56,657 nt of DNA, taken from NCBI RefSeq assembly GCF_000430625.1, contig NZ_KE387173.1:133089-189745 (forward strand), in the 5' to 3' direction. The stretch is from Aneurinibacillus terranovensis DSM 18919 (GTDB taxonomy: Bacteria; Bacillota; Bacilli; Aneurinibacillales; Aneurinibacillaceae). The position numbers were made by a program, and so were the translations under genes. The notes under the pieces were generated by a model that was given only the letters and a program-made list of their open reading frames with translations, did not search any database and was not told where the DNA came from. Of this stretch, positions 36,974 through 46,612 are shown piece after piece. Position 1 is the stretch's first letter. Each line of letters opens with the position of its first letter.

Positions 36974-37749
36974 CAGGAAACCTCCTCGCCCAGATAGGCT
37001 TCAATGACTTTTGGATTGTTGCGGATTTCTTCCGGTGATCCATGGGCGATCAGCTGGCCGTGATCCAGTACGTAAATGCGTTCACAAATCCCCATTACTA
37101 ATGACATGTCGTGCTCGATTAACAAAATGGTCAGATTGAATTCCTTCCGGACAAATGCAATCAGTTCCATTAATTGATTCGTTTCCTGAGGATTCATCCC
37201 GGCTGCCGGCTCATCGAGCAGGAGCAGATCAGGTCCTGCGGCAAGGGCCCGGGCGATTTCCAGGCGCCGCTGCTGCCCGTATGGAAGATTCTTCGCCTTC
37301 TCGTCTTTAAAGGGATCCAAATTGAAAATTCGCAGAAACTGGAGCGCCTTTTCTTCCATTTCTTTTTCTCCTTTGAAAAAAACAGGCAGGCGGAGGATGG
37401 AACTGAGGACGGAATGTTTAGCCAGCGAATGGTACGCCACCTTCACGTTATCGAGAACCGAAAGCTCCCCAAAGAGCCGGATATTCTGGAAGGTCCGGCT
37501 GATCCCTTTTCTGGTAATCTGATAGGGCGGCAGCCCGTTAAGTTTATCGTTATTAAACATGATGTTGCCCTCGGTAGGTACATAGACACCGGTTAACAGG
37601 TTAAAAAATGTGGTTTTCCCCGCTCCATTCGGACCGATTAAGCCGATAAGTTCTCCCTTGTTAATTTCAACGTTCACCCCGGAAACAGCCTTCAGGCCAC
37701 CGAATTGTATTCCTACCTGATCGACTTTAAGCAGCGGTGTGTTTGCCAT
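36973..37749 (-). CDS. livG: branched-chain amino acid ABC transporter ATPase LivG
   Basis: This ATPase of about 258 residues has Walker A GPNGAGKTT, signature LPYGQQRRLEIARAL, Walker B LLLLDEPAAGMN and the LivG-type C-terminus DHGQLIAHGSPEEIRNNPKVIEAYLGEE. I start at ATG 37749 (MANTPLL), with AAGGAGG upstream; the longer frame to 37770 has no site. It overlaps the end of livM by 23 bases, consistent with coupling. Confidence 0.94.
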   Translation of the reverse strand: MANTPLLKVDQVGIQFGGLKAVSGVNVEINKGELIGLIGPNGAGKTTFFNLLTGVYVPTEGNIMFNNDKLNGLPPYQITRKGISRTFQNIRLFGELSVLDNVKVAYHSLAKHSVLSSILRLPVFFKGEKEMEEKALQFLRIFNLDPFKDEKAKNLPYGQQRRLEIARALAAGPDLLLLDEPAAGMNPQETNQLMELIAFVRKEFNLTILLIEHDMSLVMGICERIYVLDHGQLIAHGSPEEIRNNPKVIEAYLGEEVS

Positions 37750-38689
37750 TCGACTTGCCTCCTTGTGCACCCGGTCGCTTGATAAATAATTGGGTCAGTT
37801 CCTTCGTGCCCATCAACCCTTGAGGGCGGTACAGCATCATCACGATCAAAACCAGACTGTAAATAACCATCCGTGTTTCCGGATAATCCTGCAGGTAGGT
37901 AGAGATGATCGTTAACAGAATCGCGGAAATAACAGAGCCGGACATACTGCCAAGCCCACCCAGTACCACAAATATTAAAATATCAAACGACTTAAGAAAG
38001 CCGAAATTGGTTGGCTGAATAATATAGAAGTTATGAGCGTAAAGCCCCCCGGCAATTCCCGCAAAAAAAGAACCGATAGCAAAGGCCAGAACTTTATATA
38101 ACGTTGTGTTAATCCCCATCGCATCGGCGGCAATCTCATCTTCCCGGATCGAGATGCATGCTCTTCCATGAGTCGAATTCGTAAAGTTGACGATGACGAT
38201 GATCGTAACAAGCATGCAGATAAATACGGAGGTCCAGTCTGTCATATGGGACACCTGCATTCCGCTGGCTCCCCCAACGTAGTCGACATTTAAAAAGACA
38301 ATCCGGATAATTTCCCCAAATCCGAGCGTAGCAATCGCCAAATAGTCACCTTTCAGGCGCAAGCTCGGGATTCCAATTACAAGGCCGGCAAGCGCGGCCA
38401 CAATTCCACCCGCGAGAAGAGCCAAGACAAAAGGAAGCTGAAGTTTCATCGTAAAGATAGCGGAAATATAAGCTCCGACCGCTAAAAACCCGGCGTGTCC
38501 AATGGAGAATTGCCCTGTAATCCCGATGATCAGGTGCAAACTTACCGCCAGAATGATGTTTATTGCCATATAAAACAGGGTATTCACATAAAAAGGATTC
38601 AGAGTAGAAGAAGATATTAAGTATTCCATAATTCCGTAGAAAACGAAAGCCAGGAAAATCGATAGCCAAAAGCCTTTTGTCTTTTTCAT
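37727..38689 (-). CDS. livM: branched-chain amino acid ABC transporter permease LivM
   Basis: This permease of about 320 residues has eight to ten hydrophobic helices and the family loop EDEIAADAMGINTTLYKVLAFAIGSFFAG. A GHAGFLAVGAY segment lies near the N-terminal third. I prefer ATG 38689 (MKKTKGF), with TAGGTGAG upstream, over GTG 38698, which abuts the livH stop. It forms the membrane channel with LivH. Confidence 0.93.
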   Translation of the reverse strand: MKKTKGFWLSIFLAFVFYGIMEYLISSSTLNPFYVNTLFYMAINIILAVSLHLIIGITGQFSIGHAGFLAVGAYISAIFTMKLQLPFVLALLAGGIVAALAGLVIGIPSLRLKGDYLAIATLGFGEIIRIVFLNVDYVGGASGMQVSHMTDWTSVFICMLVTIIVIVNFTNSTHGRACISIREDEIAADAMGINTTLYKVLAFAIGSFFAGIAGGLYAHNFYIIQPTNFGFLKSFDILIFVVLGGLGSMSGSVISAILLTIISTYLQDYPETRMVIYSLVLIVMMLYRPQGLMGTKELTQLFIKRPGAQGGKSNGKHTAA

Positions 38690-38698
38690 CTGGCTCAC

Positions 38699-39577
38699 CT
38701 ACACTTTCTCTTTCATATTTTTTCCGAAGAGGCCGGATGGTTTAAAAACAAGAATTAAAATAAGGACAACAAAGGCGACGCCATCTCTCCACAGCGAATA
38801 GCCGGCAGCACTTACCAGGGATTCAATAACCCCGAGAGCAAGACCTCCAACCATCGCGCCCGGAATAATGCCAATTCCGCCGAGAACAGCTGCTACGAAC
38901 GCTTTTAAGCCCGGGATAATACCCATCAGCGGTTCGATTTTTATATAATAAACGCCAAAGATAACTCCGGCCGCACCTGCCAGCGCCGACCCGATGGCAA
39001 AAGTAGCGGAAATCGTATTATCTACATTGATTCCCATCAAGCGAGCTGCATCCGCATCATATGAAACCGCTCTCATTGCTTTTCCTATTTTCGTACGATG
39101 GACAATAAATTGCAGAATAACCATAAGCGCCAGCGATACTCCTAGAATAAGCAGGGATTGGCTGCTGACCGTAGCGCCAAAAATTTGAAAGTTCCTGGAA
39201 GGAAGCGCGTCTCCGGGATAGGCTTCCGGTTGGGCTCCACGGAGATAAATCGTGCCGTATTCAATAAACAGGGAAACACCGATGGCCGTAATTAACGCGG
39301 CGATTCTTGTGGCGTTGCGCAGGGGCTTGTACGCGATTCGTTCGATTAACACCCCAAAGGCGGCGCAAACGACCATCGCAAGCAGCAGTGCCGGAAAAAA
39401 GCTTAACCCCATGCCGGTAATGGCATAAAACCCAACAAAGGCCCCGACCATAAAAACGTCGCCGTGGGCAAAATTAATTAACTTAATAATTCCGTATACC
39501 ATGGTGTAACCAAGAGCAATTAAAGCGTATATACTTCCCAGTGAGATACCGTTGATAAGCTGCTGTACCAGTTCCAT
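38699..39577 (-). CDS. livH: branched-chain amino acid ABC transporter permease LivH
   Basis: This permease of about 292 residues has the LivH opening LVQQLINGISLGSIYALIALGYTMVYGIIKLINFAHGD and the loop SYDADAARLMGINVDNTIS. ATG 39577 has AGAGGGAG upstream; the frame to 39607 lacks a site. It follows livJ by about 100 bases, with a hairpin in between that may lower expression of the membrane genes relative to the binding protein. Confidence 0.93.
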   Translation of the reverse strand: MELVQQLINGISLGSIYALIALGYTMVYGIIKLINFAHGDVFMVGAFVGFYAITGMGLSFFPALLLAMVVCAAFGVLIERIAYKPLRNATRIAALITAIGVSLFIEYGTIYLRGAQPEAYPGDALPSRNFQIFGATVSSQSLLILGVSLALMVILQFIVHRTKIGKAMRAVSYDADAARLMGINVDNTISATFAIGSALAGAAGVIFGVYYIKIEPLMGIIPGLKAFVAAVLGGIGIIPGAMVGGLALGVIESLVSAAGYSLWRDGVAFVVLILILVFKPSGLFGKNMKEKV

Positions 39578-39640
39578 CGTTCGCACTCCCTCTGTGCCGC
39601 ACTCCACGTTATAATGCGGGAATGTATCTTGATAAATTCG

Positions 39641-39662
39641 GAATGGGGGTTGCCCCCCATTC
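39641..39662 (-). terminator. hairpin between livJ and livH (processing or attenuation site)
   Basis: GAATGGGGG pairs with CCCCCATTC around a very short loop. Only a weak T stretch follows on the minus strand. In binding-protein operons such a hairpin often protects the upstream mRNA and reduces readthrough into the permease genes. Confidence 0.6.
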
Positions 39663-39680
39663 TTTGATAAACACTATGAG

Positions 39681-40886
39681 TTACGGATTCACTTTTGTTT
39701 CGAATTTTTGTTCTCCGTTTTCATACTTAAGGACTGTGGCGGATTTAATCGGGTCGTGGTTTTTGTCAAGCGAGAACGTTCCTGAAACGAGAGATAAATC
39801 TTTCGTCTGAGCCAGGGCATCTTTCACTTTTACAGGGTCCAAACCGCCGGCCCGCTTGATGGCATCCGCGAGGAAATAAACGGAATCGTAGCCCAACGCA
39901 TTAAAGCCGTCCGGTGTTTTTCCGCCGTACTTGGCTTTAAAGTCTGATACGAATTTTTGGATTTTCGGATCCTTATCGCCGGAGGAATAGTGGTTCGTAA
40001 TGTACGTATTGTTAAGCGCGTCTTTACCGGCGAGCTGAACGAGCTTAGGCGAATCCCAGCCGTCTCCACCCATGATCGGTACGGTAATTCCCAATTCACG
40101 GGCCTGTTTTACGATGAGGCCCACTTCTTCATAATAGCCCGGGAGGAAGATAAATTCCGGATTGGCTGCTTTGATACGTGTAAGCGTCGCACGGAAATCG
40201 GTATCCTTTGCAACATACGCTTCTTCATCGACAATCTGGCCGCCGTTTTTCTTGAACTGGTCTTTAAATGCAGAAGCTAATCCTTTTGCATAGTCGCTGG
40301 AACTGTCCGCAAACACAGCCGCTTTTTTCACGTTCAATTTCTTGGCGGCAAAGTTAGCGGCTACGGTTCCCTGGAACGGATCGATAAAGCATGTGCGGAA
40401 CATATATTCATTGACCTTGCCATCCGCTCCCACGGTAATCTTAGGATTCGTTCCGGAAGGGCTGATCACCACGGTCTTATTATCTGTGGCAACCTGAATC
40501 TGTGCAATCGTATTGCCGCTCGTTGCAGAACCGATAATCGCGTTAACTTTATTCTGACTTGTCAGTTTAAGAGCGGCACTGGTCGCTTCAGCGGCATCGG
40601 ATTTGTTATCCACTTTCACAACCTCGAATTTTTTCCCGTCTACGCCGCCTTTGCCGTTAATTTCATCAATGGCTAAATCCACACCCTCGGCAATGGATTG
40701 ACCATAAGAAGCAACGGCACCGGACAATTCAAGGTTTTCCCCTACTTTAATGGTGCTTCCGGCAGAGGCGCTACTTGCTGGCTGGCTATCTGACGAGGCC
40801 CCGGTTTGCTTGGCTCCGCCGCAGCCGGCAAGCACCCCTGTCATAAGAAAAGAAGTAAGTAAAAGACCTGTTATTTTTTTCTTCAC
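39681..40886 (-). CDS. livJ: branched-chain amino acid ABC transporter substrate-binding lipoprotein
   Basis: This 401-residue lipoprotein has a signal peptide ending in the lipobox LAGC (Cys22) and a Ser/Ala linker. A type I periplasmic-binding fold follows (IKVGENLELSGAVASYGQSIAEGVDLAIDEIN; ...VVISPSGTNPKIT...). It binds Leu/Ile/Val or a related compound outside the membrane and delivers it to LivHM. The start is GTG 40886 with AGGGGG upstream. It is the first full gene of the liv operon. Confidence 0.93.
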   Translation of the reverse strand: MKKKITGLLLTSFLMTGVLAGCGGAKQTGASSDSQPASSASAGSTIKVGENLELSGAVASYGQSIAEGVDLAIDEINGKGGVDGKKFEVVKVDNKSDAAEATSAALKLTSQNKVNAIIGSATSGNTIAQIQVATDNKTVVISPSGTNPKITVGADGKVNEYMFRTCFIDPFQGTVAANFAAKKLNVKKAAVFADSSSDYAKGLASAFKDQFKKNGGQIVDEEAYVAKDTDFRATLTRIKAANPEFIFLPGYYEEVGLIVKQARELGITVPIMGGDGWDSPKLVQLAGKDALNNTYITNHYSSGDKDPKIQKFVSDFKAKYGGKTPDGFNALGYDSVYFLADAIKRAGGLDPVKVKDALAQTKDLSLVSGTFSLDKNHDPIKSATVLKYENGEQKFETKVNP

Positions 40887-40904
40887 TTTTTAACCCCCTG
40901 TGCT

Positions 40905-40961
40905 TCAACAATTTTTAAAACAGTAAAAATAATGGTACGACTTTCCTTTATTGTTAAGCAA
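40905..40961 (-). CDS. possible 18-codon leader peptide upstream of livJ
   Basis: A TTG at 40961 is preceded by AGGGGGTGAG at an ideal distance and opens an 18-codon frame ending at TGA 40907-40905, 18 bases before livJ. The peptide LNNKGKSYHYFYCFKNC is rich in Tyr and Phe, not in Leu/Ile/Val. No terminator hairpin lies between it and livJ, so classical attenuation is not supported; coupling is possible. Confidence 0.3.
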   Translation of the reverse strand: MLNNKGKSYHYFYCFKNC

Positions 40962-41161
40962 AACTCACCCCCTATATAGTTGTTTGATTACATAATTTAA
41001 GTAACATTGTGAATAACGGTATTTCTCTGAAAATAATTTTAATGGATTATTCTTTCTGCGTCTAGTCATTCACGTATTTATTTTCAAAACAATTCTATTA
41101 TTATGTTATAAAAAATATATTACTTCTTTACTGTACTACTAAAAAGCGAAAAAGCGATACT

Positions 41162-42925
41162 CTACAAACGCCTCGACGGATATAATACGTCCCCTGTTTT
41201 GACGTCCACGATTCCTTCAGCTGCGAGTCGAATCGACGGGAGATGGAAGGCGGTTAAAAACAGCAGAGAATAAATCGGATCAAGGTGGCGGTATCCCCGT
41301 TCCTCAAGCAATGCAACAAGCTGTTTAGCCTCGCGGATCAGGGTATTCATCGGGTCCATGGACATAAATCCGTTTAGTGGAAGAGGAAGTGAGAACAAGG
41401 TGCATTGATTTTCCGTTAAAACAATCCCGCCCCCCATGTTGATCACCTGATTAACAGTAAAAGCCATTTGTTCGTCATCTTTGCCGATAACGAGAATGTC
41501 TCCCGAAGCGGTATACGTGCTGGCAAGGGCACCGGGCATGTTCGTGAATCCCTTAACAATGCCCTGTGTCACGCGATTTCCCTTTTTATCTATCGCGGCA
41601 ACAAATTGATAATCCGTAAGCTCACGCAAATCGATCTTTCCATTGGCCGCAGGAAGTCTTTCGTCCGATTTTTTTGTGATAACGGCGTTTGGCATGGTGA
41701 TCACCGGAATCTCCTTCCCGGGATCGTCCATAGAAAACCAGTCTGCTGATGCCTCCCAATCAATTGTCAGCGGCTTCATCCCCCATTTTTTCCATTGGCC
41801 ATCAGGAAACGGCTGCAGGATCCGCCCGCTTTCCGCGAGAATTTTACCGTTCACCATCACCCTGACCGGGGTTGGGTTTTCAATGTCTTCCAGGAAAAGA
41901 ATGTCGGCGATTCTACCGGGTGCAATGCCTCCGATTTCATCGTCCAGACCATAATAAACGGCCGGATTCAATGTGGCCAGCCGGTAAGCAATAGCAGGCT
42001 CCAGCCCTTCCCGCATGGCAAGAGACAAAAGGTCATCAACCAGTCCGTTTTCCAGATACGGCGGAGTAGACCCATCGGTCGTCAGCATGATGCGATCCCA
42101 CGCCGTGTGTCCTTTCGCCAGCAATTGAGAAATCAAATCGGGAACGTCCGGCCGAATGGAGGAATGGCGCAAATGGGCATACAAACCAAGCCGCAAACGC
42201 TGTATGACTTCATCCCCGGTTATTGCCTCGTGGCAGGCCGTTACGCCGGCAGCGGCTATCGAGTTTAATGTTTCGAATGAAGCTCCCGGATTGTGTCCTT
42301 CCACCCGCAAGTGAAGCTCTTTGGCCATCCGCATACCTTCCACCTGTACCTCATCCCCGGCTAACAGATTCACCCAGTCCGTCAATTCGCCCGCCTGAAT
42401 GGCACGCGGGTGTTCCATAATTGTGCGAATGCGCTCCACCGTATATTGGTTTACTAAATCAGGATGCCTGGATTGGGCATCAAGCCTGGCCCACCAGAAT
42501 ATTTTGACCGGGAGTTCCATGCTGTAATCAAATAACTCCAGCACATTTTCCAGCGGAAGGTTATTAAAAAACGTAAGATTGTCCATGAGCAAGGTCGTTG
42601 TGCCGCGGGTTAATGCATATTCTCCAAGCGTTTTGACATTATAAAACTGAAAGGGATGCGAGTGAGGCTCTATGTAGCCAGGAACAAGCGTATAATCGTC
42701 CGCTTCGATAATGAAGGTATTCTGATCTATAAGCGGCTCTTTACTTCCTGCGTAAGCGATGCGATCCCGACACAGCGCTACGTGCTGGCGTTGAATTTCC
42801 CCGGTGTAAACGTTTAATACGTTTGCATTTTTAATCCATGTGGTTGCCGGGCGAATACGGCGGGACGTTTCAATCAGGTGAACAAGCCCTTCTTTGGAAA
42901 GCGGGCGAAGCGGTTTCTGTATCAT
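41162..42925 (-). CDS. yerA: YerA-type adenine deaminase-like amidohydrolase
   Basis: This 587-residue amidohydrolase has the adenine deaminase C-terminal domain. The N-terminal metal site includes His88 and His90 (PGYIEPHSHPFQ), where classical Ade enzymes have HVH. Later residues such as MLTTDGSTPPYLENGLVDD and the C-terminal NMGGGIVLTEN also fit the family. B. subtilis YerA is the likely orthologue and sits next to the pur operon in the same way; its activity on adenine is not settled. AAAGGAGG precedes ATG 42925. Confidence 0.9.
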   Translation of the reverse strand: MIQKPLRPLSKEGLVHLIETSRRIRPATTWIKNANVLNVYTGEIQRQHVALCRDRIAYAGSKEPLIDQNTFIIEADDYTLVPGYIEPHSHPFQFYNVKTLGEYALTRGTTTLLMDNLTFFNNLPLENVLELFDYSMELPVKIFWWARLDAQSRHPDLVNQYTVERIRTIMEHPRAIQAGELTDWVNLLAGDEVQVEGMRMAKELHLRVEGHNPGASFETLNSIAAAGVTACHEAITGDEVIQRLRLGLYAHLRHSSIRPDVPDLISQLLAKGHTAWDRIMLTTDGSTPPYLENGLVDDLLSLAMREGLEPAIAYRLATLNPAVYYGLDDEIGGIAPGRIADILFLEDIENPTPVRVMVNGKILAESGRILQPFPDGQWKKWGMKPLTIDWEASADWFSMDDPGKEIPVITMPNAVITKKSDERLPAANGKIDLRELTDYQFVAAIDKKGNRVTQGIVKGFTNMPGALASTYTASGDILVIGKDDEQMAFTVNQVINMGGGIVLTENQCTLFSLPLPLNGFMSMDPMNTLIREAKQLVALLEERGYRHLDPIYSLLFLTAFHLPSIRLAAEGIVDVKTGDVLYPSRRL

Positions 42926-43008
42926 GAGCGACCTCCTTTTTTTTAAATCGTATCATTGTAAAAATATTTTGTCATGTCTAAAAGAGTTCATAAGGAGGCA
43001 GTCAACGA

Positions 43009-43278
43009 ATGAGAAAAAATGTTGGAACCATCGATGCTCTTATACGAATCATGATCGGACTGGCTGGCTTATCCTGGAGCACAGCGTATATGGTACGCCG
43101 TCCCAACCGGAGAACCCCTGTTATCATGTCGCTGATGTTTGGAATGAAAGTGGCGGAAGGAATTGTCCGGTTCTGCCCTATGCTGGCCGCCATGCGCATA
43201 ACTACGATGCAATCGTGTGACGCGGACAAGAGCGGGATGCCGTATCGTATTAAAAAGTATCCGCGCAGTGAGCGGTAA
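43009..43278 (+). CDS. DUF2892 / YgaP-like small membrane protein
   Basis: An 89-residue protein opens with the DUF2892 signature MRKNVGTIDALIRIMIGLAGL, followed by a short loop and a second hydrophobic segment (VIMSLMFGMKVAEGIVRFCPM). Two membrane helices are predicted. A short Cys-containing basic tail follows. TAAGGAGG lies eight bases before ATG 43009. It is divergent from yerA and monocistronic. Function unknown. Confidence 0.85.
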   Translation: MRKNVGTIDALIRIMIGLAGLSWSTAYMVRRPNRRTPVIMSLMFGMKVAEGIVRFCPMLAAMRITTMQSCDADKSGMPYRIKKYPRSER

Positions 43279-43478
43279 GCGAATTGGGGGCCTAAAGGCA
43301 CCTCCAAACGGAAGAGAAGCACTGGGTAGCGGGAAAAAAGCAAAAATAAACTATTCTCGATGCATCTCTCATACTTTTCTCTAACGGTGAATTCCCTTAT
43401 CCGCTTGATCTTGGTTATTTTTCCGTTGATAAAATTTCCCTTACGCTAAGCCGCTGGCGCTTGCTTAGTTACAAGAAA

Positions 43479-43507
43479 CCGGCATGCTCACGCTGTGAGT
43501 ATGCCGG
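43479..43507. other. long hairpin upstream of a small membrane-peptide gene
   Basis: CCGGCAT-CTCAC pairs with GTGAG-ATGCCGG (13 positions with one G-T pair) around loop GCT. It is followed on the plus strand by GTAAAATAGGAGG, the ribosome site of the next gene, not by a U-tract. It could be an mRNA 5' stabiliser or a translation-control hairpin. Confidence 0.5.
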
Positions 43508-43527
43508 GTAAAATAGGAGGAAGTTTA

Positions 43528-43659
43528 ATGGGTCGATTACTTTGGGAAGTGTTTAGTGATCGTTTATACGTTACTTTATCTATTATCGGGGCCGTTGCGG
43601 TTGTCGTTTATATGTGGGTGAAGGTGAACGACAAATCGAAAAGCCGCTATAAGTCGTAA
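43528..43659 (+). CDS. 43-residue small membrane protein
   Basis: ATG 43528 has AGGAGG seven bases upstream, and TAA lies at 43657-43659. The peptide starts MGRLLWEVFSDRLYVTLS, continues with a hydrophobic helix (IIGAVAVVVYMWVKV) and ends in a basic tail (KSKSRYKS). The E-x-x-x-D pair before the helix recalls the short EYxxD-motif membrane proteins of Bacillaceae, a tentative likeness. It converges on purD. Function unknown. Confidence 0.65.
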   Translation: MGRLLWEVFSDRLYVTLSIIGAVAVVVYMWVKVNDKSKSRYKS

Positions 43660-43703
43660 CCAATAGGGAAAGATTACGTGCAAGGTTTATCTGTAAGGCT
43701 TGA

Positions 43704-43736
43704 ATAAAAGCGTTAGCGTTTTAGCATTAACGTTTT
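43704..43736 (-). terminator. probable terminator of the purine operon
   Basis: CGTTA / TAACG arms (43711-43715, 43728-43732) with additional GC and flanking A/T pairs overlap the purD stop. CTTTTATTC follows on the minus strand. Confidence 0.5.
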
Positions 43737-45013
43737 GCCCGACTGGCAGCCTGGCGCAGGGCTTTGTCGCCGATATCCTTGCGGTAGTGAGCGCCTTCGA
43801 AGGAAATGGTCAGGATGGCGTCATACGCTTTATCCTGGGCTTCGTACAGATTTTCTCCAATGGAGGTTACGCCAAGTACCCGTCCGCCGGCTGTTACGAT
43901 TTCCCCGTCTTTTTCAGCTGTTCCTGCATGAAAGACCATCAGTTCTTCCGTATTTTCAGGCAATCCTTTGATCACTTTGCCTTTTGGATAGGAACCCGGA
44001 TAGCCTTGTGAAGCCATGATAACACAAACAGCGGCTTCCTTTTTCCATTCCACTGCGCAATCCGCGAGCCGGCCTTCCAGTACGGCCTGAAAAATATCAG
44101 CCAGGTCACTCTCAAGGCGCGGCAGCACAACCTGTGTTTCCGGATCTCCAAAACGCGCATTATATTCAATCACCTTCGGCCCTTTATCCGTTATGATCAG
44201 TCCCGTATACAGAATCCCGCGAAAAGGACGGCCCTCTTTTACCATGGCACGGGCCGTAGGTTTTATAATCGTCTCAATCGCTTGCTGAATCAGTGCATCA
44301 TCCATATGGGGCACCGGCGAGTACGTTCCCATGCCACCGGTATTGGGCCCTTTGTCGCCGTCAAACACCGGCTTATGATCCTGCGACGGAACCATCGGAA
44401 CGACTGTTTCCCCATCCACAAAGGAGAGAATCGTCATCTCTTCCCCTTCGAGGTATTCTTCGACCACAACCCGGGCACCGGCCTCACCGAATACACCTTC
44501 CAGCATCATCGATTTGAGGGCGTCTTCCGCTTCCTCCAGTGAAAAGGCCACCGTCACACCTTTGCCCGCCGCAAGTCCGTCCGCTTTTATTACGATGGGG
44601 GCTCCCTGCTGTCTCACATAATCCAGCGCCTGTTCATAGTCGGTAAATGAGCGGTATGCACCGGTTGGAATCCCGTACTTCTCCATCAAATCCTTGGCAA
44701 ACGTTTTGCTTCCTTCAATGATCGCGGCAGCCTTTCTCGGCCCGAACACGGCAAGTCCCCGCTCCTCGAAGTCGTCTACAATTCCCTGTAAAAGCGGATC
44801 TTCAGGCCCAATCACCGTCAGGTCGATGCCTTCCCTCTGGACCAGTTCAGCCAGCGCTGCAAAATCATTGACACCAATTGACACACACTCCGCCAGTTTA
44901 GCTATTCCCGGATTTCCCGGGGCACAGTATACTTTTGTAACACGGGGGCTTTGCGCCAGCTTCCACACCAGCGCATGCTCACGCCCGCCACTTCCGACAA
45001 CAAGCAGCTTCAT
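43727..45013 (-). CDS. purD: phosphoribosylamine-glycine ligase
   Basis: This 428-residue ATP-grasp enzyme makes GAR from phosphoribosylamine and glycine (step 2 of purine synthesis). It has the opening VVGSGGREHALVWKLAQSP, ATP-grasp segments (IVIKADGLAAGKGV, RVVVEEYLEGEEMTIL) and YNARFGDPETQVVLPRL. It is the last gene of the pur operon, 17 bases after purH. Confidence 0.97.
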   Translation of the reverse strand: MKLLVVGSGGREHALVWKLAQSPRVTKVYCAPGNPGIAKLAECVSIGVNDFAALAELVQREGIDLTVIGPEDPLLQGIVDDFEERGLAVFGPRKAAAIIEGSKTFAKDLMEKYGIPTGAYRSFTDYEQALDYVRQQGAPIVIKADGLAAGKGVTVAFSLEEAEDALKSMMLEGVFGEAGARVVVEEYLEGEEMTILSFVDGETVVPMVPSQDHKPVFDGDKGPNTGGMGTYSPVPHMDDALIQQAIETIIKPTARAMVKEGRPFRGILYTGLIITDKGPKVIEYNARFGDPETQVVLPRLESDLADIFQAVLEGRLADCAVEWKKEAAVCVIMASQGYPGSYPKGKVIKGLPENTEELMVFHAGTAEKDGEIVTAGGRVLGVTSIGENLYEAQDKAYDAILTISFEGAHYRKDIGDKALRQAASRAKR

Positions 45014-45030
45014 ATTGTGTCCTCCCTCGA

Positions 45031-46572
45031 TTAATGCTTGAAATGACGAACGCCTGTGAACACCATGGCGATGCCGTATTCATTCGCGACTTTAATGGAA
45101 TCCTCATCCCGGATGGAGCCGCCCGGTTGGATAATGGCGGTTACACCGGCCTTTACCGCTTCTTCAAGTGTATCAGGCATCGGGAAGAACGCATCAGAAG
45201 CCATCACGCTTCCTTTTGCCTTGTCCCCTGCCTGTTCAATGGCAATGCGCGCCGAACCCACGCGGTTCATCTGCCCGGCGCCAACGCCAATTGTCATATG
45301 GTCTTTGCATAGAACGATCGCATTAGATTTTACATGCTTCACAATTTTCCAGGCAAAAAGCAGCTGTTTCACTTCTTCGGGCGTTGGCTTCCGGTCGGTC
45401 ACGACTTCAAGGTCGTGTTCGGTTACCTGCTTGGCGTCCTCACTCTGGATGAGCATCCCGCCTTCTACCGTGGCCATTTTCCATTCCACGCTGTCTTTTG
45501 CCTTTACTTCACCGAGTTCAAGCAAACGCAGGTTTTTCTTCGATTGCAGAATTTCGAGCGCTTCGTCCGTAAAATCGGGTGCCATGATAATCTCAAGGAA
45601 AATTTCTTTTAACGCCAGCGCCGTATCCTTATCAATCGTGCGGTTTGCTGCAATAATCCCGCCAAAAATAGAAACAGGGTCGGATTCGTACGCTTTCTGG
45701 AATGCTTCGAAAATCGTCGCCCCGGTGCCTACCCCGCACGGATTCGTATGCTTCACAGCGACGACCGCGGGTTCGGAGAATTCCTTTACGATGCCGAGGG
45801 CCGCATTTCCATCGTTAATATTGTTGTACGATAGTTCTTTTCCGTGCAGTTGTTTCGCGGTTGCAATATTCCCTTTCGGGGCGAGCGGGGCGCGATAGAA
45901 CGCCGCTTCCTGGTGCGGATTTTCCCCGTAGCGGAGGTCCTGGACTTTTTCATACGTCACCGTATACGTTTCCGGCATTTCTTCATCGACCTGTTCGGAC
46001 AAATACTGGGAGATTAACGCGTCATAGGCAGCCGTATGGCGGAACACCTTTGCGGCAAGCTTCCGGTTCGTTTCTTCCCTGATGTTCCCCGATTTTATTT
46101 CTTCAATCACGCGGCCATAGTCGGCCGCATCCACGACAACGGTAACGAAGGCATGGTTCTTGGCCGCAGAACGAAGCATCGTCGGTCCGCCGATATCAAT
46201 ATTTTCAATCGCATCTTCAAACGCAACATTGGGCTTGCTAATTGTTTCTTTAAATGGATAAAGGTTCACTACCACGAGATCGATCGGCGTAATATGATGC
46301 TCCGCCAACTGCTGCTGGTGCTTTTCACTCGTGCGAACGGCGAGAAGCCCGCCGTGGATATTCGGATGCAGCGTTTTAACACGCCCGTCGAGAATTTCCG
46401 GAAACCCGGTGACTTCGGAAATACCGATTACGTTCACGCCGGCTTCTTTTAACAGGGCGGATGTTCCGCCGGTAGAGATGATTTCAACACCGAGTTTTTC
46501 GAGTTCCCTGGCGAATTCAACGACCCCTGTTTTATCCGAAACACTGATTAAAGCACGTTTAATGACACTCAC
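45031..46572 (-). CDS. purH: bifunctional AICAR formyltransferase / IMP cyclohydrolase
   Basis: This 513-residue enzyme catalyses the last two steps to IMP. The N-terminal MGS-like cyclohydrolase domain has [14 protein letters not shown] and HPNIHGGLL. The C-terminal formyltransferase domain carries the catalytic Lys-His of [12 protein letters not shown]. The length is normal. It sits between purN and purD. Confidence 0.97.
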   Translation of the reverse strand: MSVIKRALISVSDKTGVVEFARELEKLGVEIISTGGTSALLKEAGVNVIGISEVTGFPEILDGRVKTLHPNIHGGLLAVRTSEKHQQQLAEHHITPIDLVVVNLYPFKETISKPNVAFEDAIENIDIGGPTMLRSAAKNHAFVTVVVDAADYGRVIEEIKSGNIREETNRKLAAKVFRHTAAYDALISQYLSEQVDEEMPETYTVTYEKVQDLRYGENPHQEAAFYRAPLAPKGNIATAKQLHGKELSYNNINDGNAALGIVKEFSEPAVVAVKHTNPCGVGTGATIFEAFQKAYESDPVSIFGGIIAANRTIDKDTALALKEIFLEIIMAPDFTDEALEILQSKKNLRLLELGEVKAKDSVEWKMATVEGGMLIQSEDAKQVTEHDLEVVTDRKPTPEEVKQLLFAWKIVKHVKSNAIVLCKDHMTIGVGAGQMNRVGSARIAIEQAGDKAKGSVMASDAFFPMPDTLEEAVKAGVTAIIQPGGSIRDEDSIKVANEYGIAMVFTGVRHFKH

Positions 46573-46612
46573 GTTTTTTCCACTCCTCCGTTATTTAAGG
46601 CATACTTTGCTT

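Noticed and set aside
45056-45898. 280-codon frame antisense to purH
   Set aside because: Ser/Ile/Phe-rich shadow of a well-supported gene with no start signal.
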